This document shows, one piece after another, positions 9,002 to 18,219 of a DNA stretch of 64,000 bases. How positions within the stretch are numbered: the first letter of the stretch is position 1; every line of letters starts with the position of its first letter. This stretch comes from Rickettsiella endosymbiont of Xylota segnis. Lineage in GTDB: Bacteria > Pseudomonadota > Gammaproteobacteria > Diplorickettsiales > Diplorickettsiaceae. The stretch is from the NCBI RefSeq assembly GCF_964019545.1, contig NZ_OZ026451.1:1111001-1175000 (forward strand), written 5' to 3'. A program made the position numbers and the translations under genes. Under the pieces are notes generated by a model. The model saw only the letters and a list, made by a program, of their open reading frames with translations, did no database searches and was not told where the DNA came from.

Positions 9002-9805
9002 TTATAAATGTTGTAGAATTTGCACAACTATTTCGATAAAAATTAATAAAATGATCACAAATTCTAAAATACTCGAATAACGATGTTGTAGCTGACTATT
9101 TAACATCTCTAAAATTTCATGCGCTACATCAAGTTTATGATTCAAAGCGGCTACTCTTTTTGGAATATCTAAAAACTTTTCAGTCATTTCATAATAAGAT
9201 TCAAGATTCGAATAGCGCCAAAAGTACTCAGGAACATCTAAATATTCACTACTGAGATTAACCGAGCTTCGTGTCAAGAAAATCTCACCAATACGTTTAG
9301 AAATTTCCGAGCGAGATAGCGAAATTTTACCAAAGCGTGCTAATTCTCTAGGAAAATGACTATTCGCAAGCACGGTTTTATTCACCGATTCTTCATACGA
9401 TTCTAGTTTTATCGATTGTGCTAAACCATAAGAAATAGCGAGCTTGATTTGCACATTATCTGATTCGTCACTTTCTAAAGTGATCACATCGACATTAAAG
9501 CGTTGATGAGGAAAAAGTCGGGTTTCTTTATCAAGATAATAAATGAAGCGATCCATTTCAATTTTTTCTAAAGGGTCTATAGAAAAAGGTTTAATCTCAT
9601 CGATTATTTTTTTCTCTTGTTGTTTACTGAGATTCCAGGTTACAAAACAACCATGATTAAAGAAAAAAAGATCGATAGGTTTATCTTGTTTAGTGACATA
9701 CAGTACATTCCGGAATAATTTAGCAATATAACGCTTAGTACGAAAAAATTCCGCAAGTAGACTTAATTTATAATTAGCTGCTGTACAAAAAGAAACGCAA
9801 CGCAT
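9002..9805 (-). CDS. RMD1/YagE family (DUF155) protein
   Basis: 267 residues. The N-terminal part has FFFNHGCFVTWN, the middle LAISYGLAQSIKLESYE, and the C-terminal half FWRYSNLESYYEMTEKFLDI through RVAALNHKLDVAHEIL. These are the conserved signatures of the DUF155/RMD1 family (RMND1 in mitochondria). A single C-terminal hydrophobic span (about residues 246-264) anchors it to the inner membrane. The bacterial function is not established; in mitochondria the family supports translation. It is a single gene between HU and the L,D-transpeptidase. Confidence 0.85.
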   Translation of the reverse strand: MRCVSFCTAANYKLSLLAEFFRTKRYIAKLFRNVLYVTKQDKPIDLFFFNHGCFVTWNLSKQQEKKIIDEIKPFSIDPLEKIEMDRFIYYLDKETRLFPHQRFNVDVITLESDESDNVQIKLAISYGLAQSIKLESYEESVNKTVLANSHFPRELARFGKISLSRSEISKRIGEIFLTRSSVNLSSEYLDVPEYFWRYSNLESYYEMTEKFLDIPKRVAALNHKLDVAHEILEMLNSQLQHRYSSILEFVIILLIFIEIVVQILQHL

Positions 9806-9898
9806 AAATGTTCACTGTCGTATAATAGATTTGCTACCCATGATCTTTACTCTTCGCGGCATTTGCCAAAAACCTAATTGCTGCGTGCATCAAAAAAA

Positions 9899-10864
9899 TC
9901 AAGTCGATTTCTTGTTTTTTCGATGAGTATGTGACGCAATACGTCTAGATGTCTCAGGATACCCGACTACTTGCGGTATACCATTTTCTCGTAAACTAAT
10001 AAGCTCAACGGATTGCCACTGAATTTTAGCAGTTTTTGAAGTATTTGCTTGAAGAAATTTTTCCATCATTGAACGATTAAATAATGACTGTTTTTGCAAT
10101 GGTACGTGTGCCTCCAAAAAAAGTCTATGTTTTTCCCAACCAAATTTATAAGGTAAATCAATGATAGTTACTTTTTCTTTACGCGTCACTTCTGCAAATA
10201 AACTTTCTATATCTTCTGGAAAAAGTCGAATACATCCTGCGCTACTCCGTCGTCCGACACCTTGCGAGTCATTCGTACCGTGAATTAAGTAAGTGGCCTG
10301 TTTAAGCCGCATAGCATATCCACCCAATGGATTATCAGGACCGGGTGGAACTTTTACCGGTAAATGCACACCATCTTTCGCTCGATCTTTGCGGATTGAC
10401 TCCGGTACTGTCCAGATGGGATTACGCATTTTTTCGGCAATCCATGAAGGCCCTAAAGGCGTATCCCACCCTTCTCGACCTATTCCTACAGGATAAGTTA
10501 TCACTACATGACGATGTGGTGGAAAATAATAAATACGTAATTCGGCTAAATTAATGATTAAACCATGCCGTTTAGGTGGCAAAATAAAGCGGCTAGGAAT
10601 TACGATAATGCTTCCAGGTTGCGGGTGGTCTGGATTTATCATTGGATTGGCTTCTACCAACTCAAAATAACCCATATCATAACGTCGACCAATTTTATTA
10701 AACGTATCACCGGGTAATGCTTGCGTCCATTGCACATGGCCTACGATATCATCTCCGTGCGCAGGTAACACAAACGTTAATGCAAAAGCGGGTGTAACAA
10801 CACTCCAATAGAAAAAAACCCCCATTGCCAAATATATTGCTCGTTTTTTAAAACTTTCAATCAT
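9899..10864 (-). CDS. L,D-transpeptidase with LysM domain
   Basis: The chosen ATG gives 321 residues and a clean signal peptide (IESFKKRAIYLAMG...PAFA, cleavage after AFA). The open frame extends 31 codons further to a TTG at 10957, but no ribosome binding site supports that start. A LysM-like segment (about residues 36-85, ALPGDTFNKIGRRYDMGYFE) is followed by a YkuD catalytic domain with HGTN (about residue 194) and SSAGCIRLFPEDI containing the nucleophile Cys. Such enzymes make 3-3 crosslinks in peptidoglycan or attach lipoproteins to it in the periplasm. It is divergent from rodA, which fits a cell-wall neighbourhood. Confidence 0.9.
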   Translation of the reverse strand: MIESFKKRAIYLAMGVFFYWSVVTPAFALTFVLPAHGDDIVGHVQWTQALPGDTFNKIGRRYDMGYFELVEANPMINPDHPQPGSIIVIPSRFILPPKRHGLIINLAELRIYYFPPHRHVVITYPVGIGREGWDTPLGPSWIAEKMRNPIWTVPESIRKDRAKDGVHLPVKVPPGPDNPLGGYAMRLKQATYLIHGTNDSQGVGRRSSAGCIRLFPEDIESLFAEVTRKEKVTIIDLPYKFGWEKHRLFLEAHVPLQKQSLFNRSMMEKFLQANTSKTAKIQWQSVELISLRENGIPQVVGYPETSRRIASHTHRKNKKST

Positions 10865-11085
10865 TGCAATAGAAAAGGATAGTATCGACATAATTACCAA
10901 TAAAAAAACAACTTTTCTTAAAATTGGGTATTGTACATCGAATGCGTAATTACGCAACCGCAGTACCTTGCCAAGAACCTGCTTGTAAGTATACCTACAT
11001 AAGTCATTTTTTTTATCAGTAGTTTAGCGTAAGTCAGGAGATTTTATTCTATACTACTGCTATTTACTTTTACTAGGCCGAGATT

Positions 11086-12207
11086 ATGCTCGCGATTAGC
11101 AGACAACGCCGACGGTTTTCATTACAAAAAATACAGCAATTTTTTCGAGTCGATAAACCTTTATTAATAGGTTTACTTAGTTTGGTCTGTATAGGTTTAA
11201 TTATACTGTACAGTGCAAGCAATCAAAGCTTAGTCATCATTAGTAAACAAGCCTTGCGGATGTTGATTGCTTTTACGGTGATGTTAATGCTGGCGCAAAT
11301 CTCACCTTCTGTTTATCGTGCCTGGGCGCCTTGGATATTTATTTTTAGTTTTACTTTGCTCCTTGCGGTATTAATTTTAGGTGTTGTCGGTAAAGGAGCA
11401 CAGCGATGGTTAAATCTAGGACTGTTAAAATTTCAACCTTCCGAACTCATGAAATTATCAGTACCGATGATGTTAGCCTGGTATTTACATGATAAATCTT
11501 TACCCCCTTCCTTGTTCAATTTATTCGTCGTACTGGTTATAGTCGCTGTCCCAACGTTATTAGTTATTAAACAACCTGACTTAGGGACAGCTTTATTAAT
11601 TGTTGCTTCAGGTATTAGTGTTGTTTTACTCGCCGGTGTCAGTGGTCGTTGGGTATTGCTCGGTGGTTTATTAATGTTGATTATCGCCCCTGTAGGTTGG
11701 CATTTTATGCACGAATATCAGAAATTGCGGGTTCTGACCTTCTTAAATCCAGAAAGAGATCCACTGGGTGCCGGTTATCATATTATTCAATCCAAAATTG
11801 CTATTGGTGCGGGTGGATTTTTTGGTAAAGGTTGGTTGCATGGCACACAATCGCATTTACAATTTCTACCTGAACATACGACAGATTTTATCTTTGCAGT
11901 TTGCGGTGAAGAATTTGGTCTACTCGGCGGTATCCTGCTAGTGAGTCTTTATTTATGGATTGCTGCACGCGGGCTTTACATCAGTATGAAAGCACAAGAC
12001 ACTTTTTCGCGTTTACTGGGTGGAGGATTAAGTTTGAGTTTTTTTATTGCCGCTTTTGTGAACATCGGTATGGTCAGTGGGTTATTACCTGTAGTAGGTA
12101 TACCATTACCCTTGATTAGTTATGGTGGAACATCATTAATTACTTTAATCGCAGGTTTTGGTATTCTAATGTCTATCCAAACGCATAGAAAATTAGTCGG
12201 TAACTAA
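11086..12207 (+). CDS. rodA: peptidoglycan glycosyltransferase RodA
   Basis: 373 residues with about ten membrane spans and the SEDS signatures: GKGAQRWLNLGLLKFQPSE near residue 105, a PDLGTALL loop and the C-terminal GIPLPLISYGGTS. It polymerises lipid II during rod-shaped elongation together with a class B penicillin-binding protein, at the inner membrane. It leads a cell-wall operon in which mltB starts 10 bases downstream. mrdA/pbp2 is not immediately upstream, where an L,D-transpeptidase diverges instead. Confidence 0.95.
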   Translation: MLAISRQRRRFSLQKIQQFFRVDKPLLIGLLSLVCIGLIILYSASNQSLVIISKQALRMLIAFTVMLMLAQISPSVYRAWAPWIFIFSFTLLLAVLILGVVGKGAQRWLNLGLLKFQPSELMKLSVPMMLAWYLHDKSLPPSLFNLFVVLVIVAVPTLLVIKQPDLGTALLIVASGISVVLLAGVSGRWVLLGGLLMLIIAPVGWHFMHEYQKLRVLTFLNPERDPLGAGYHIIQSKIAIGAGGFFGKGWLHGTQSHLQFLPEHTTDFIFAVCGEEFGLLGGILLVSLYLWIAARGLYISMKAQDTFSRLLGGGLSLSFFIAAFVNIGMVSGLLPVVGIPLPLISYGGTSLITLIAGFGILMSIQTHRKLVGN

Positions 12208-12217
12208 GGAAAGCAAC

Positions 12218-13234
12218 ATGATGAAGAACAAAACCTTTGCAGGTAGCTTATTCGCATTGCTGTTATTAATTACACTTTGCCTGACTTCTTGTACTGCCTA
12301 TGCGAATAAACCCGAAGTACGTTTATTTATTGATAAGATGGTAGAAAAATATCATTTCGATCGTAAACAACTACAACAACTTTTTAATACAGTTAAATCC
12401 AACCGCTCAATTATTAGTTCTTTTACTACAGCTAAAGAACGTTTAACCTGGTCAGAATATCAGCCTATTTTTGTTACCACGAAAAGAGCGCAGATGGGCG
12501 TACAATTTTGGGACGCACATGCTAAAACATTAGCTGAAGCTGAAAAACGCTATGGAGTTCCTGCTTCGATTATCGTTGCTATTTTAGGTGTTGAAACCCG
12601 CTATGGTGAAATTACCGGTAAATATCGTGTGATTGATTCTTTAAGTGCCTTAAGTTTCAATCATTCGCGACGATCGGATTTTTTTAAACACGAACTGGAA
12701 AACTTTTTGTTACTTAGTCGAGAAAATCCTGCTATAAATCCGAAAGTCACAAAGGGTTCTTATGCTGGAGCTATCGGAAAAGTACAATTTATGCCTAGCA
12801 ATTACCGTCACCTCTCGGTAGACGCAACGCATAAAGGTTATAGTGATCTTATCAATAACTCCGATGACGCTATTCTCAGTATTGCCAATTATTTGCACTC
12901 GTTCGGCTGGGCTGAATCTGGCCCAGTGGCTATACCCGCACGTTTTTCACCCCAAGCACTACTACGCTTACCTAAATCACAAGCATGCTTCACCGTAAAA
13001 GATTTTGCAAAATATCACATTTATCCTAAAACAAAGGTTCCTTCGCAATTAAAGACCTTCCTGATTGATTTACCAACCCAGCAGGGTGATGAATATTGGT
13101 TTGGATTTAATGACTTCCAAACTATTAAACACTATAATTCCAGTTCACTTTACGCAATGGCAGTTTTTCAATTAAGTGAATTAATCCAGCATCTCCACCA
13201 ACAAGAGCATCAACCTCATGTCAATAAAAAATAA
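12218..13234 (+). CDS. mltB: membrane-bound lytic murein transglycosylase B
   Basis: 338 residues. The N-terminus has a lipoprotein signal with lipobox LTSC (Cys25), so it is anchored in the outer membrane after Lgt/Lsp processing. The catalytic Glu lies in ILGVETRYGEITGKY, and the SYAGAIGKVQFMPSNYR and GWAESGPV segments are typical of MltB (GH103). It cleaves glycan strands to 1,6-anhydroMurNAc ends. AAGGAA lies ahead of the start, and the 3' end overlaps rlpA by 17 bases. Confidence 0.93.
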   Translation: MMKNKTFAGSLFALLLLITLCLTSCTAYANKPEVRLFIDKMVEKYHFDRKQLQQLFNTVKSNRSIISSFTTAKERLTWSEYQPIFVTTKRAQMGVQFWDAHAKTLAEAEKRYGVPASIIVAILGVETRYGEITGKYRVIDSLSALSFNHSRRSDFFKHELENFLLLSRENPAINPKVTKGSYAGAIGKVQFMPSNYRHLSVDATHKGYSDLINNSDDAILSIANYLHSFGWAESGPVAIPARFSPQALLRLPKSQACFTVKDFAKYHIYPKTKVPSQLKTFLIDLPTQQGDEYWFGFNDFQTIKHYNSSSLYAMAVFQLSELIQHLHQQEHQPHVNKK

Positions 13235-14102
13235 TGCCGAGCAAGGAAGCTTATTTTTTAAAATTATTTCTGGATTTACTGTATATCTTCTTACTTTATG
13301 TTTAGGAGCCTGTTCCTCCACCTCTAGTAGCAGCAATTATCGTTATCATCTGCAACAAGATAAAGCCCCCCGTTTTAGAATTAACGCGAATCGAATTCCT
13401 AATGCCGTACCTAGAGCAGAACCTTTAAGTAAACACGGCAATCCCAAATCGTATGTAGTTTTTGGGCGTCGCTATTATGTCATGAAAAGCGCTAAGGGCT
13501 ATCATGCCCGAGGTATCGCTTCCTGGTATGGCATGAAATTTCACGATTTTAAAACCTCAAATGGTGAAATTTATAACGTCGCTGGCATGACTGCAGCGCA
13601 TAAAACACTGCCATTACCTACCTATTTACAAGTAACTAATTTACGTAATGGAAAAAAAATTATCGTTAAAGTCAATGACCGAGGTCCTTTTGTTAATAAT
13701 CGTCTCATCGATCTCTCTTATGCCGCTGCAAAAAAACTGGATATGACTGGTATGGGTACAGCACCGGTTTCGATTGTTGCGATTACACCCGGCATTACCC
13801 GTTTAGCTGCTAATAATACTTCCATACGCAGAGAGAGTTATGACGGTTATCATCATACCAAAAAAAAACACTCCCCTTATATTCAATTGGGATTATTTAA
13901 ACAACATACATCTGCACAAAAGCTTGCATCAATGGTTAAGCAATGGACTCGTTCCGCAGTCAATGTAAAAACTACTTCAATACATAAAAGGGATTATTAT
14001 CAGGTGGTCGTTGGACCTTTACCTAATAGCAAAAGTTCACAACAACTCTCACATAGACTGCAATTGGCTGGATTGAATCATCGATGTGTGTATAAAAGCT
14101 AA
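13218..14102 (+). CDS. rlpA: septal ring lytic transglycosylase RlpA with SPOR domain
   Basis: 294 residues. It has a lipoprotein signal with lipobox LGAC (Cys32), an RlpA double-psi barrel (GIASWYGMKFHDFKTSNGE, VKVNDRGPF) and a C-terminal SPOR domain (PYIQLGLFKQHTSAQKL) that binds denuded glycan at the division septum. RlpA cleaves denuded glycan strands in some species. The start overlaps mltB and the stop is 7 bases from the GT87 gene, so all belong to one operon. Confidence 0.92.
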   Translation: MSIKNNAEQGSLFFKIISGFTVYLLTLCLGACSSTSSSSNYRYHLQQDKAPRFRINANRIPNAVPRAEPLSKHGNPKSYVVFGRRYYVMKSAKGYHARGIASWYGMKFHDFKTSNGEIYNVAGMTAAHKTLPLPTYLQVTNLRNGKKIIVKVNDRGPFVNNRLIDLSYAAAKKLDMTGMGTAPVSIVAITPGITRLAANNTSIRRESYDGYHHTKKKHSPYIQLGLFKQHTSAQKLASMVKQWTRSAVNVKTTSIHKRDYYQVVVGPLPNSKSSQQLSHRLQLAGLNHRCVYKS

Positions 14103-14109
14103 TTTTTAT

Positions 14110-15693
14110 ATGTCATTTAAAAAAATCTATCCTTCTGTTTTTTTACTCAGTGGAATCATTCTACTTGGAGTAATTTTAATACTTAATTTTATTTATCCCC
14201 TGAGCTTGGGAAAAACTAATATCCTCTATAGTGACTTTGGAAAATTTTATCATTCTCAACACTTGTTTATTCAAGGAAAAAATATCTATACACCAATTTA
14301 TTTTGTAAAAAATAAACTACATACATCCACGCCTACTTCAAAAGCTAAACCAACACACTCCAAAGTCTTTTTATTAAGTGGAAATTTAAATCCACCTTTT
14401 TTTACGCTGATTAGCTTTCCCTTGGCCTACCTAAGTTATCCCCATGCATTATTATTGTGGACCTTACTTTCGATGTTCGCTGGAACACTAGGAATTTTAT
14501 TATTACAACAAAAACTGGATGGAGAGACTTTTTCGGTATCCTGTGCACTATTGTTGTTAATCGCCTTATTCAGCTATTTTCCTAGCTTTGTAAACTTACA
14601 ATTTGGGCAAGTAAGTTTATTATTACTTCCCTTATTGGTCTGCGGATGGCGTGCTGCACGTCAGAAAAAAACCATTAGCGCTGCAATTTTTTTAGCGCTA
14701 GCAAGCAGTTTAAAACCCTTTATCGGTTTATTTTTATTTTATTTTCTTATGCGCAAAGAATGGCGAGGTTTATGCGCATTTTTACTAACACTGTTCAGTT
14801 GTGCCTTGATCGCAGCACTATTTTTGGGGTTTGATAGTTATGCGGCTTATTATCACGTATGTCAACAAATAAAATGGGCTGCTTCAAGTTGGAATGTCTC
14901 GATTTATGGTTTTTTATTACGTCTAATAGGTGGCATTGAAAGTAATGTGGCTTTGCTACCCGTTCCTGGACTCATTACCTATCTTTATCCACTGCTAGCA
15001 GGAATTTTTTTTCTTGCAATTATACAATTTTTAAGATCTGCGCCTGAGATCCTAGCGCAACGAAAAATAGATCTTGATTTCTCAGTTATCATCACCGCTA
15101 TGTTATTATTATCTCCTTTAGGTTGGCTGTATTATTTTCCTTTATTGAGTATTCCAATATTAATTTTATGGCAATGGGCAAAAACAGGGATTTATCCTAT
15201 CGCTTTGCCGATAATGTTAATGACCTGCATTTTTTTTAGTAATATTCCCATCAGTTTATTCAGTAGCGAACAGATCCATACCGCCAATGTTCTGCATGTA
15301 TTTTTTGGTTCCTCACTTTATTTTTTAGTCCTAATTGGTTTAACTAGCTTACTATTTTGGTTGCGCTATCGTTTAGCAGGCGATACACACAAAACTTTCA
15401 GTGCGAAAAATAGTTACCCGCAGCAATCGGATTTTTGTCAAGGCGGCGTGAAAATGAGCAACCGGAGTGTATTCAATATACATGAGGATTGCGAATTGAG
15501 CGGCAACACAGACAAAAATTCCAATGCTAAGAGTATACATTTTGAAAAAATACCCTCAGGCCTGTTATTATTAATCGGCATAGTGGTTTTTTTACCCTCT
15601 TACCATGGAATTGGCAAAGGCACTGTTGACTGGCTATTGCACAGTACGCATTATAGTCAGCAATACTCACTCGTTGCTCATCATCAGGAATAA
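14110..15693 (+). CDS. GT87 (DUF2029) membrane glycosyltransferase carrying an in-frame repeat insertion
   Basis: 527 residues from the chosen ATG (MSFKKIYPS). A longer frame from 14086 overlaps rlpA and is less likely. It is a polytopic membrane protein with about ten spans. An early periplasmic region with LNPPFFTLISFPLAY and a loop LASSLKPFIGLFLFYF are typical of DUF2029/GT87 polyprenyl-phosphate-hexose-dependent transferases. The acceptor is unknown; the operon suggests envelope glycans. Residues about 432-477 (15405-15540) are encoded by a copy of the dispersed palindromic repeat. This adds a hydrophilic loop between the last two spans without breaking the frame. The stop is 3 bases before lgt. 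Confidence 0.75.
   Translation: MSFKKIYPSVFLLSGIILLGVILILNFIYPLSLGKTNILYSDFGKFYHSQHLFIQGKNIYTPIYFVKNKLHTSTPTSKAKPTHSKVFLLSGNLNPPFFTLISFPLAYLSYPHALLLWTLLSMFAGTLGILLLQQKLDGETFSVSCALLLLIALFSYFPSFVNLQFGQVSLLLLPLLVCGWRAARQKKTISAAIFLALASSLKPFIGLFLFYFLMRKEWRGLCAFLLTLFSCALIAALFLGFDSYAAYYHVCQQIKWAASSWNVSIYGFLLRLIGGIESNVALLPVPGLITYLYPLLAGIFFLAIIQFLRSAPEILAQRKIDLDFSVIITAMLLLSPLGWLYYFPLLSIPILILWQWAKTGIYPIALPIMLMTCIFFSNIPISLFSSEQIHTANVLHVFFGSSLYFLVLIGLTSLLFWLRYRLAGDTHKTFSAKNSYPQQSDFCQGGVKMSNRSVFNIHEDCELSGNTDKNSNAKSIHFEKIPSGLLLLIGIVVFLPSYHGIGKGTVDWLLHSTHYSQQYSLVAHHQE
15405..15540 (+). repeat. dispersed palindromic repeat, copy B, inside a coding sequence
   Basis: This is the best-preserved copy with an open frame; the central peptide contains SNRSVFNIHEDCEL. 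The left arm, with GGATTTTTGTC, and the right arm, with GACAAAAATTCC, are imperfect inverted complements. The centre TGTATTCAATATACA is itself nearly palindromic. It keeps the GT87 frame open for all its codons. Confidence 0.75.
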
Positions 15694-15696
15694 ACT

Positions 15697-16479
15697 ATGT
15701 TGATCTACCCTACGATGAACCCGATTGCATTTAACCTAGGACCACTTAAGGTGCATTGGTATGGCCTTATGTATGCAGTTGGATTTATAGGTGCATGGCT
15801 ACTGGCTATTTATCGCGCAAAAAAGCCAAATAGCGGTTGGACTATCGATGAAATTGGCGATCTGCTTTTTTATACAGCACTCGGTGTTATCTTAGGCGGA
15901 CGTGTTGGTTATATGTTGTTTTATGATTTAGGTAACTTCTTAAGTCATCCTTGGATTATTTTTCAGGTGTGGCAGGGCGGAATGTCCTTCCATGGCGGTC
16001 TTTTAGGTGTTTTAGTCGCATTATATTTATATAGTCGAAAAACCGGGAAACACTTTTTTGATATTACTGATTTTGCTGCCCCTCTGGTGCCGATAGGTTT
16101 AGCAACGGGTCGGATTGGTAATTTTATTAATGGCGAATTATGGGGGCGCATCACTGATGTACCTTGGGCCATGGTGTTTCCACATGCCGGAGGATTACCT
16201 AGACATCCATCGCAACTTTATGAATTCTTTTTTGAGGGAGTTGTGTTATTCACTATCCTCTGGATTTATTCGAGCAAAAAAAGACCACGCATGGCCGTTT
16301 CAGCGTGGTTTGCCATTTTATATGGTATTTTCCGTTTTGGACTCGAATTTTTCCGCCAACCCGATGCACAATTAGGTTTTATTGCGTGGAATTGGTTAAC
16401 GATGGGCCAACTACTTTCTATTCCGATGATCCTGTTTGGGATATTTTTGCTGTACCGAACACATAGCAACAAAATTTAG
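15697..16479 (+). CDS. lgt: prolipoprotein diacylglyceryl transferase
   Basis: 260 residues with seven membrane spans. The Lgt signature [14 protein letters not shown] is present, with the essential HGG (SFHGGLLG) and HPSQLYE motifs. It transfers diacylglycerol from phosphatidylglycerol to the lipobox Cys of prolipoproteins, which include MltB and RlpA from the same operon. AGGA precedes the start by 7 bases. It is the last gene of the rodA operon. Confidence 0.95.
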   Translation: MLIYPTMNPIAFNLGPLKVHWYGLMYAVGFIGAWLLAIYRAKKPNSGWTIDEIGDLLFYTALGVILGGRVGYMLFYDLGNFLSHPWIIFQVWQGGMSFHGGLLGVLVALYLYSRKTGKHFFDITDFAAPLVPIGLATGRIGNFINGELWGRITDVPWAMVFPHAGGLPRHPSQLYEFFFEGVVLFTILWIYSSKKRPRMAVSAWFAILYGIFRFGLEFFRQPDAQLGFIAWNWLTMGQLLSIPMILFGIFLLYRTHSNKI

Positions 16480-16682
16480 TATTGCAAAAGAATAATTTAA
16501 GCTTTTTTGGTCTTACTCATTATTGCAAGCACCGAAGCGCGCAGCAATCGTTACATTCCGCTCGCCATGATGATAATTTTTTATACTCTTTAAACTGTTT
16601 AATTCAAATTGATTTCTAGACTTTAGGTTTAAATCTAGCCAAAATAGTAGAAATCTTCATCAAAATTTAAATTTTTCATGGC

Positions 16683-18044
16683 ATGTGTGTAGATCAATAT
16701 TGCAAGACTTTTTTTTCAGAAAGCAAGGTTCTCTTGGTTTTAGCCATCCCGCTGATTATGAGCGGTATTATTGAAACCTCTGTGGGGTTTTTTTCAAATA
16801 TATTTCTTGCTCATCTCGGTGCGACGAGTCTAGCTGCTGGAGCCTTAGTGAACTGGGTATTCATCACATTAATGGTGATTATTTGGGGAACACTTTCGTC
16901 GATAACCACACTCGTCGCTCGATATTATGGTGCAAAAAAAAATGACGAGATTTCCTATGTATTCTATGCTGGGCTATTATTGGCTATCGTTTTAATGCTG
17001 CCAGCCATGCTATTGTTATGGAATCTTTCATCAATTTTTTTATTTTTTGGACAAGCACCTGCGACGGTTAAATTAGCCCAATTCTATCTTCACGGACTTA
17101 CTTGGGCCATTATTCCTGATTTTATTATTACCGTATTATTACAATTTGTTGCCGGCTTAGGCCGAACCAGAACCAATTTAACCTTTAGTTTACTATTTGT
17201 CCCTCTCAGTATCTTTTTCAACTATAGTTTAATGTTTGGAAAATTCGGTTTTCCTAATTTAGGTATTGCCGGAATTGGTTGGGGCGCTGCCATGACTTTT
17301 TGGATTATCACCTTAGGGTTTAGTATTTACTTTTGCTTGAATAAAAGTTACCGCATTTATTTTAAGTTTCCTCACTGGAAAAAAATAACGCCGCAATTAT
17401 ATGAAATTTTTCAAGTCGGTTTACCTTTGGGTTTAACCTATTGCTTCGAAGTAGGTTTCTTTTTAGCCATGAGTATACTAATGGGCCGGATTAGTGCAGA
17501 TACATTGAGTGCCAATCAGATTGCTTTACAATTTTTTTGGCTATTTTCCATTGTGACGTTTGCTCTAGCTCAGGGCATTACCATTCGCGTAGGACATAGT
17601 GTCGGTGAGAGTAATAAAAAAGCGGTAAACAACGCAACTATTGTGGGCATATTTTATGCGAGTACTTTCATGCTCTTAGTCGCTTTAATTTATTGGATTT
17701 TTCCAGAAAAACTGATTGCTATCGACTTTAATCTGCATGATCCTAAAAATGCTACTATTGTGCGTTTAGCAAAAGAATTTTTAGCGCTTGCGGCCTTAGT
17801 ACAGCTCTTTGAAGCACCTCGCTTTGCTTTATTTGGCGCGCTACGTGGTTTGAAAGATACGCGATTTACATTGTTTAGTTCTGTTTTAATATTTTGGATC
17901 ATTGCTTTACCCATAGGCGCTAGCGCGTTATCGTATGGTTTTGCTGGCTATGGGATTTGGTGGGCTACGATTCTAGCTGAAATCATCGGTATATTTTTAT
18001 TGGTATGGCAATATCGCCGTAAAGTAAAAGAATATCTCTTTTAA
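16683..18044 (+). CDS. MATE family multidrug/cation exporter
   Basis: 453 residues with about twelve membrane spans in two homologous halves. PLIMSGIIETSVGFFSNIFLAHLG at the N-terminus and QGITIRVGHSVGE in the second half are typical of MATE (NorM/DinF-like) antiporters. It would export drugs or metabolites using Na+ or H+ gradients. The gene has its own 200-base upstream region, in which I see no RNA gene. A copy of the palindromic repeat begins 28 bases after the stop. Confidence 0.88.
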   Translation: MCVDQYCKTFFSESKVLLVLAIPLIMSGIIETSVGFFSNIFLAHLGATSLAAGALVNWVFITLMVIIWGTLSSITTLVARYYGAKKNDEISYVFYAGLLLAIVLMLPAMLLLWNLSSIFLFFGQAPATVKLAQFYLHGLTWAIIPDFIITVLLQFVAGLGRTRTNLTFSLLFVPLSIFFNYSLMFGKFGFPNLGIAGIGWGAAMTFWIITLGFSIYFCLNKSYRIYFKFPHWKKITPQLYEIFQVGLPLGLTYCFEVGFFLAMSILMGRISADTLSANQIALQFFWLFSIVTFALAQGITIRVGHSVGESNKKAVNNATIVGIFYASTFMLLVALIYWIFPEKLIAIDFNLHDPKNATIVRLAKEFLALAALVQLFEAPRFALFGALRGLKDTRFTLFSSVLIFWIIALPIGASALSYGFAGYGIWWATILAEIIGIFLLVWQYRRKVKEYLF

Positions 18045-18071
18045 GCTATCTGCTGCAAAATTTAGGTAAGA

Positions 18072-18200
18072 AAAGTAGTTACTCATAGCAATGGGATTTT
18101 TGGCAGGCGCTACGAAAACGAGCAACCGGAATGTATTCAAGATACATGAGGATTGCGATCTGCGCGATACACAGACAATGTCAAGTGCGAAGGGTAACAT
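18072..18200 (+). repeat. dispersed palindromic repeat, copy C
   Basis: It lies directly upstream of gpmI. Its open frame runs into gpmI in phase and encodes SNRNVFKIHEDCDLR, the same peptide phase as copy B. The outer edges GTTACTC (left) and GGGTAAC (right) are inverted complements with one mismatch. It leaves only about 20 bases for the gpmI ribosome binding site. Confidence 0.7.
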
Positions 18201-18219
18201 TAAAAAAGTAGGTTTTAAT

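Noticed and set aside
16480..16682. Possible tRNA or small RNA in the lgt-MATE gap
   Set aside because: No cloverleaf arms, T-loop motif or terminator could be found.
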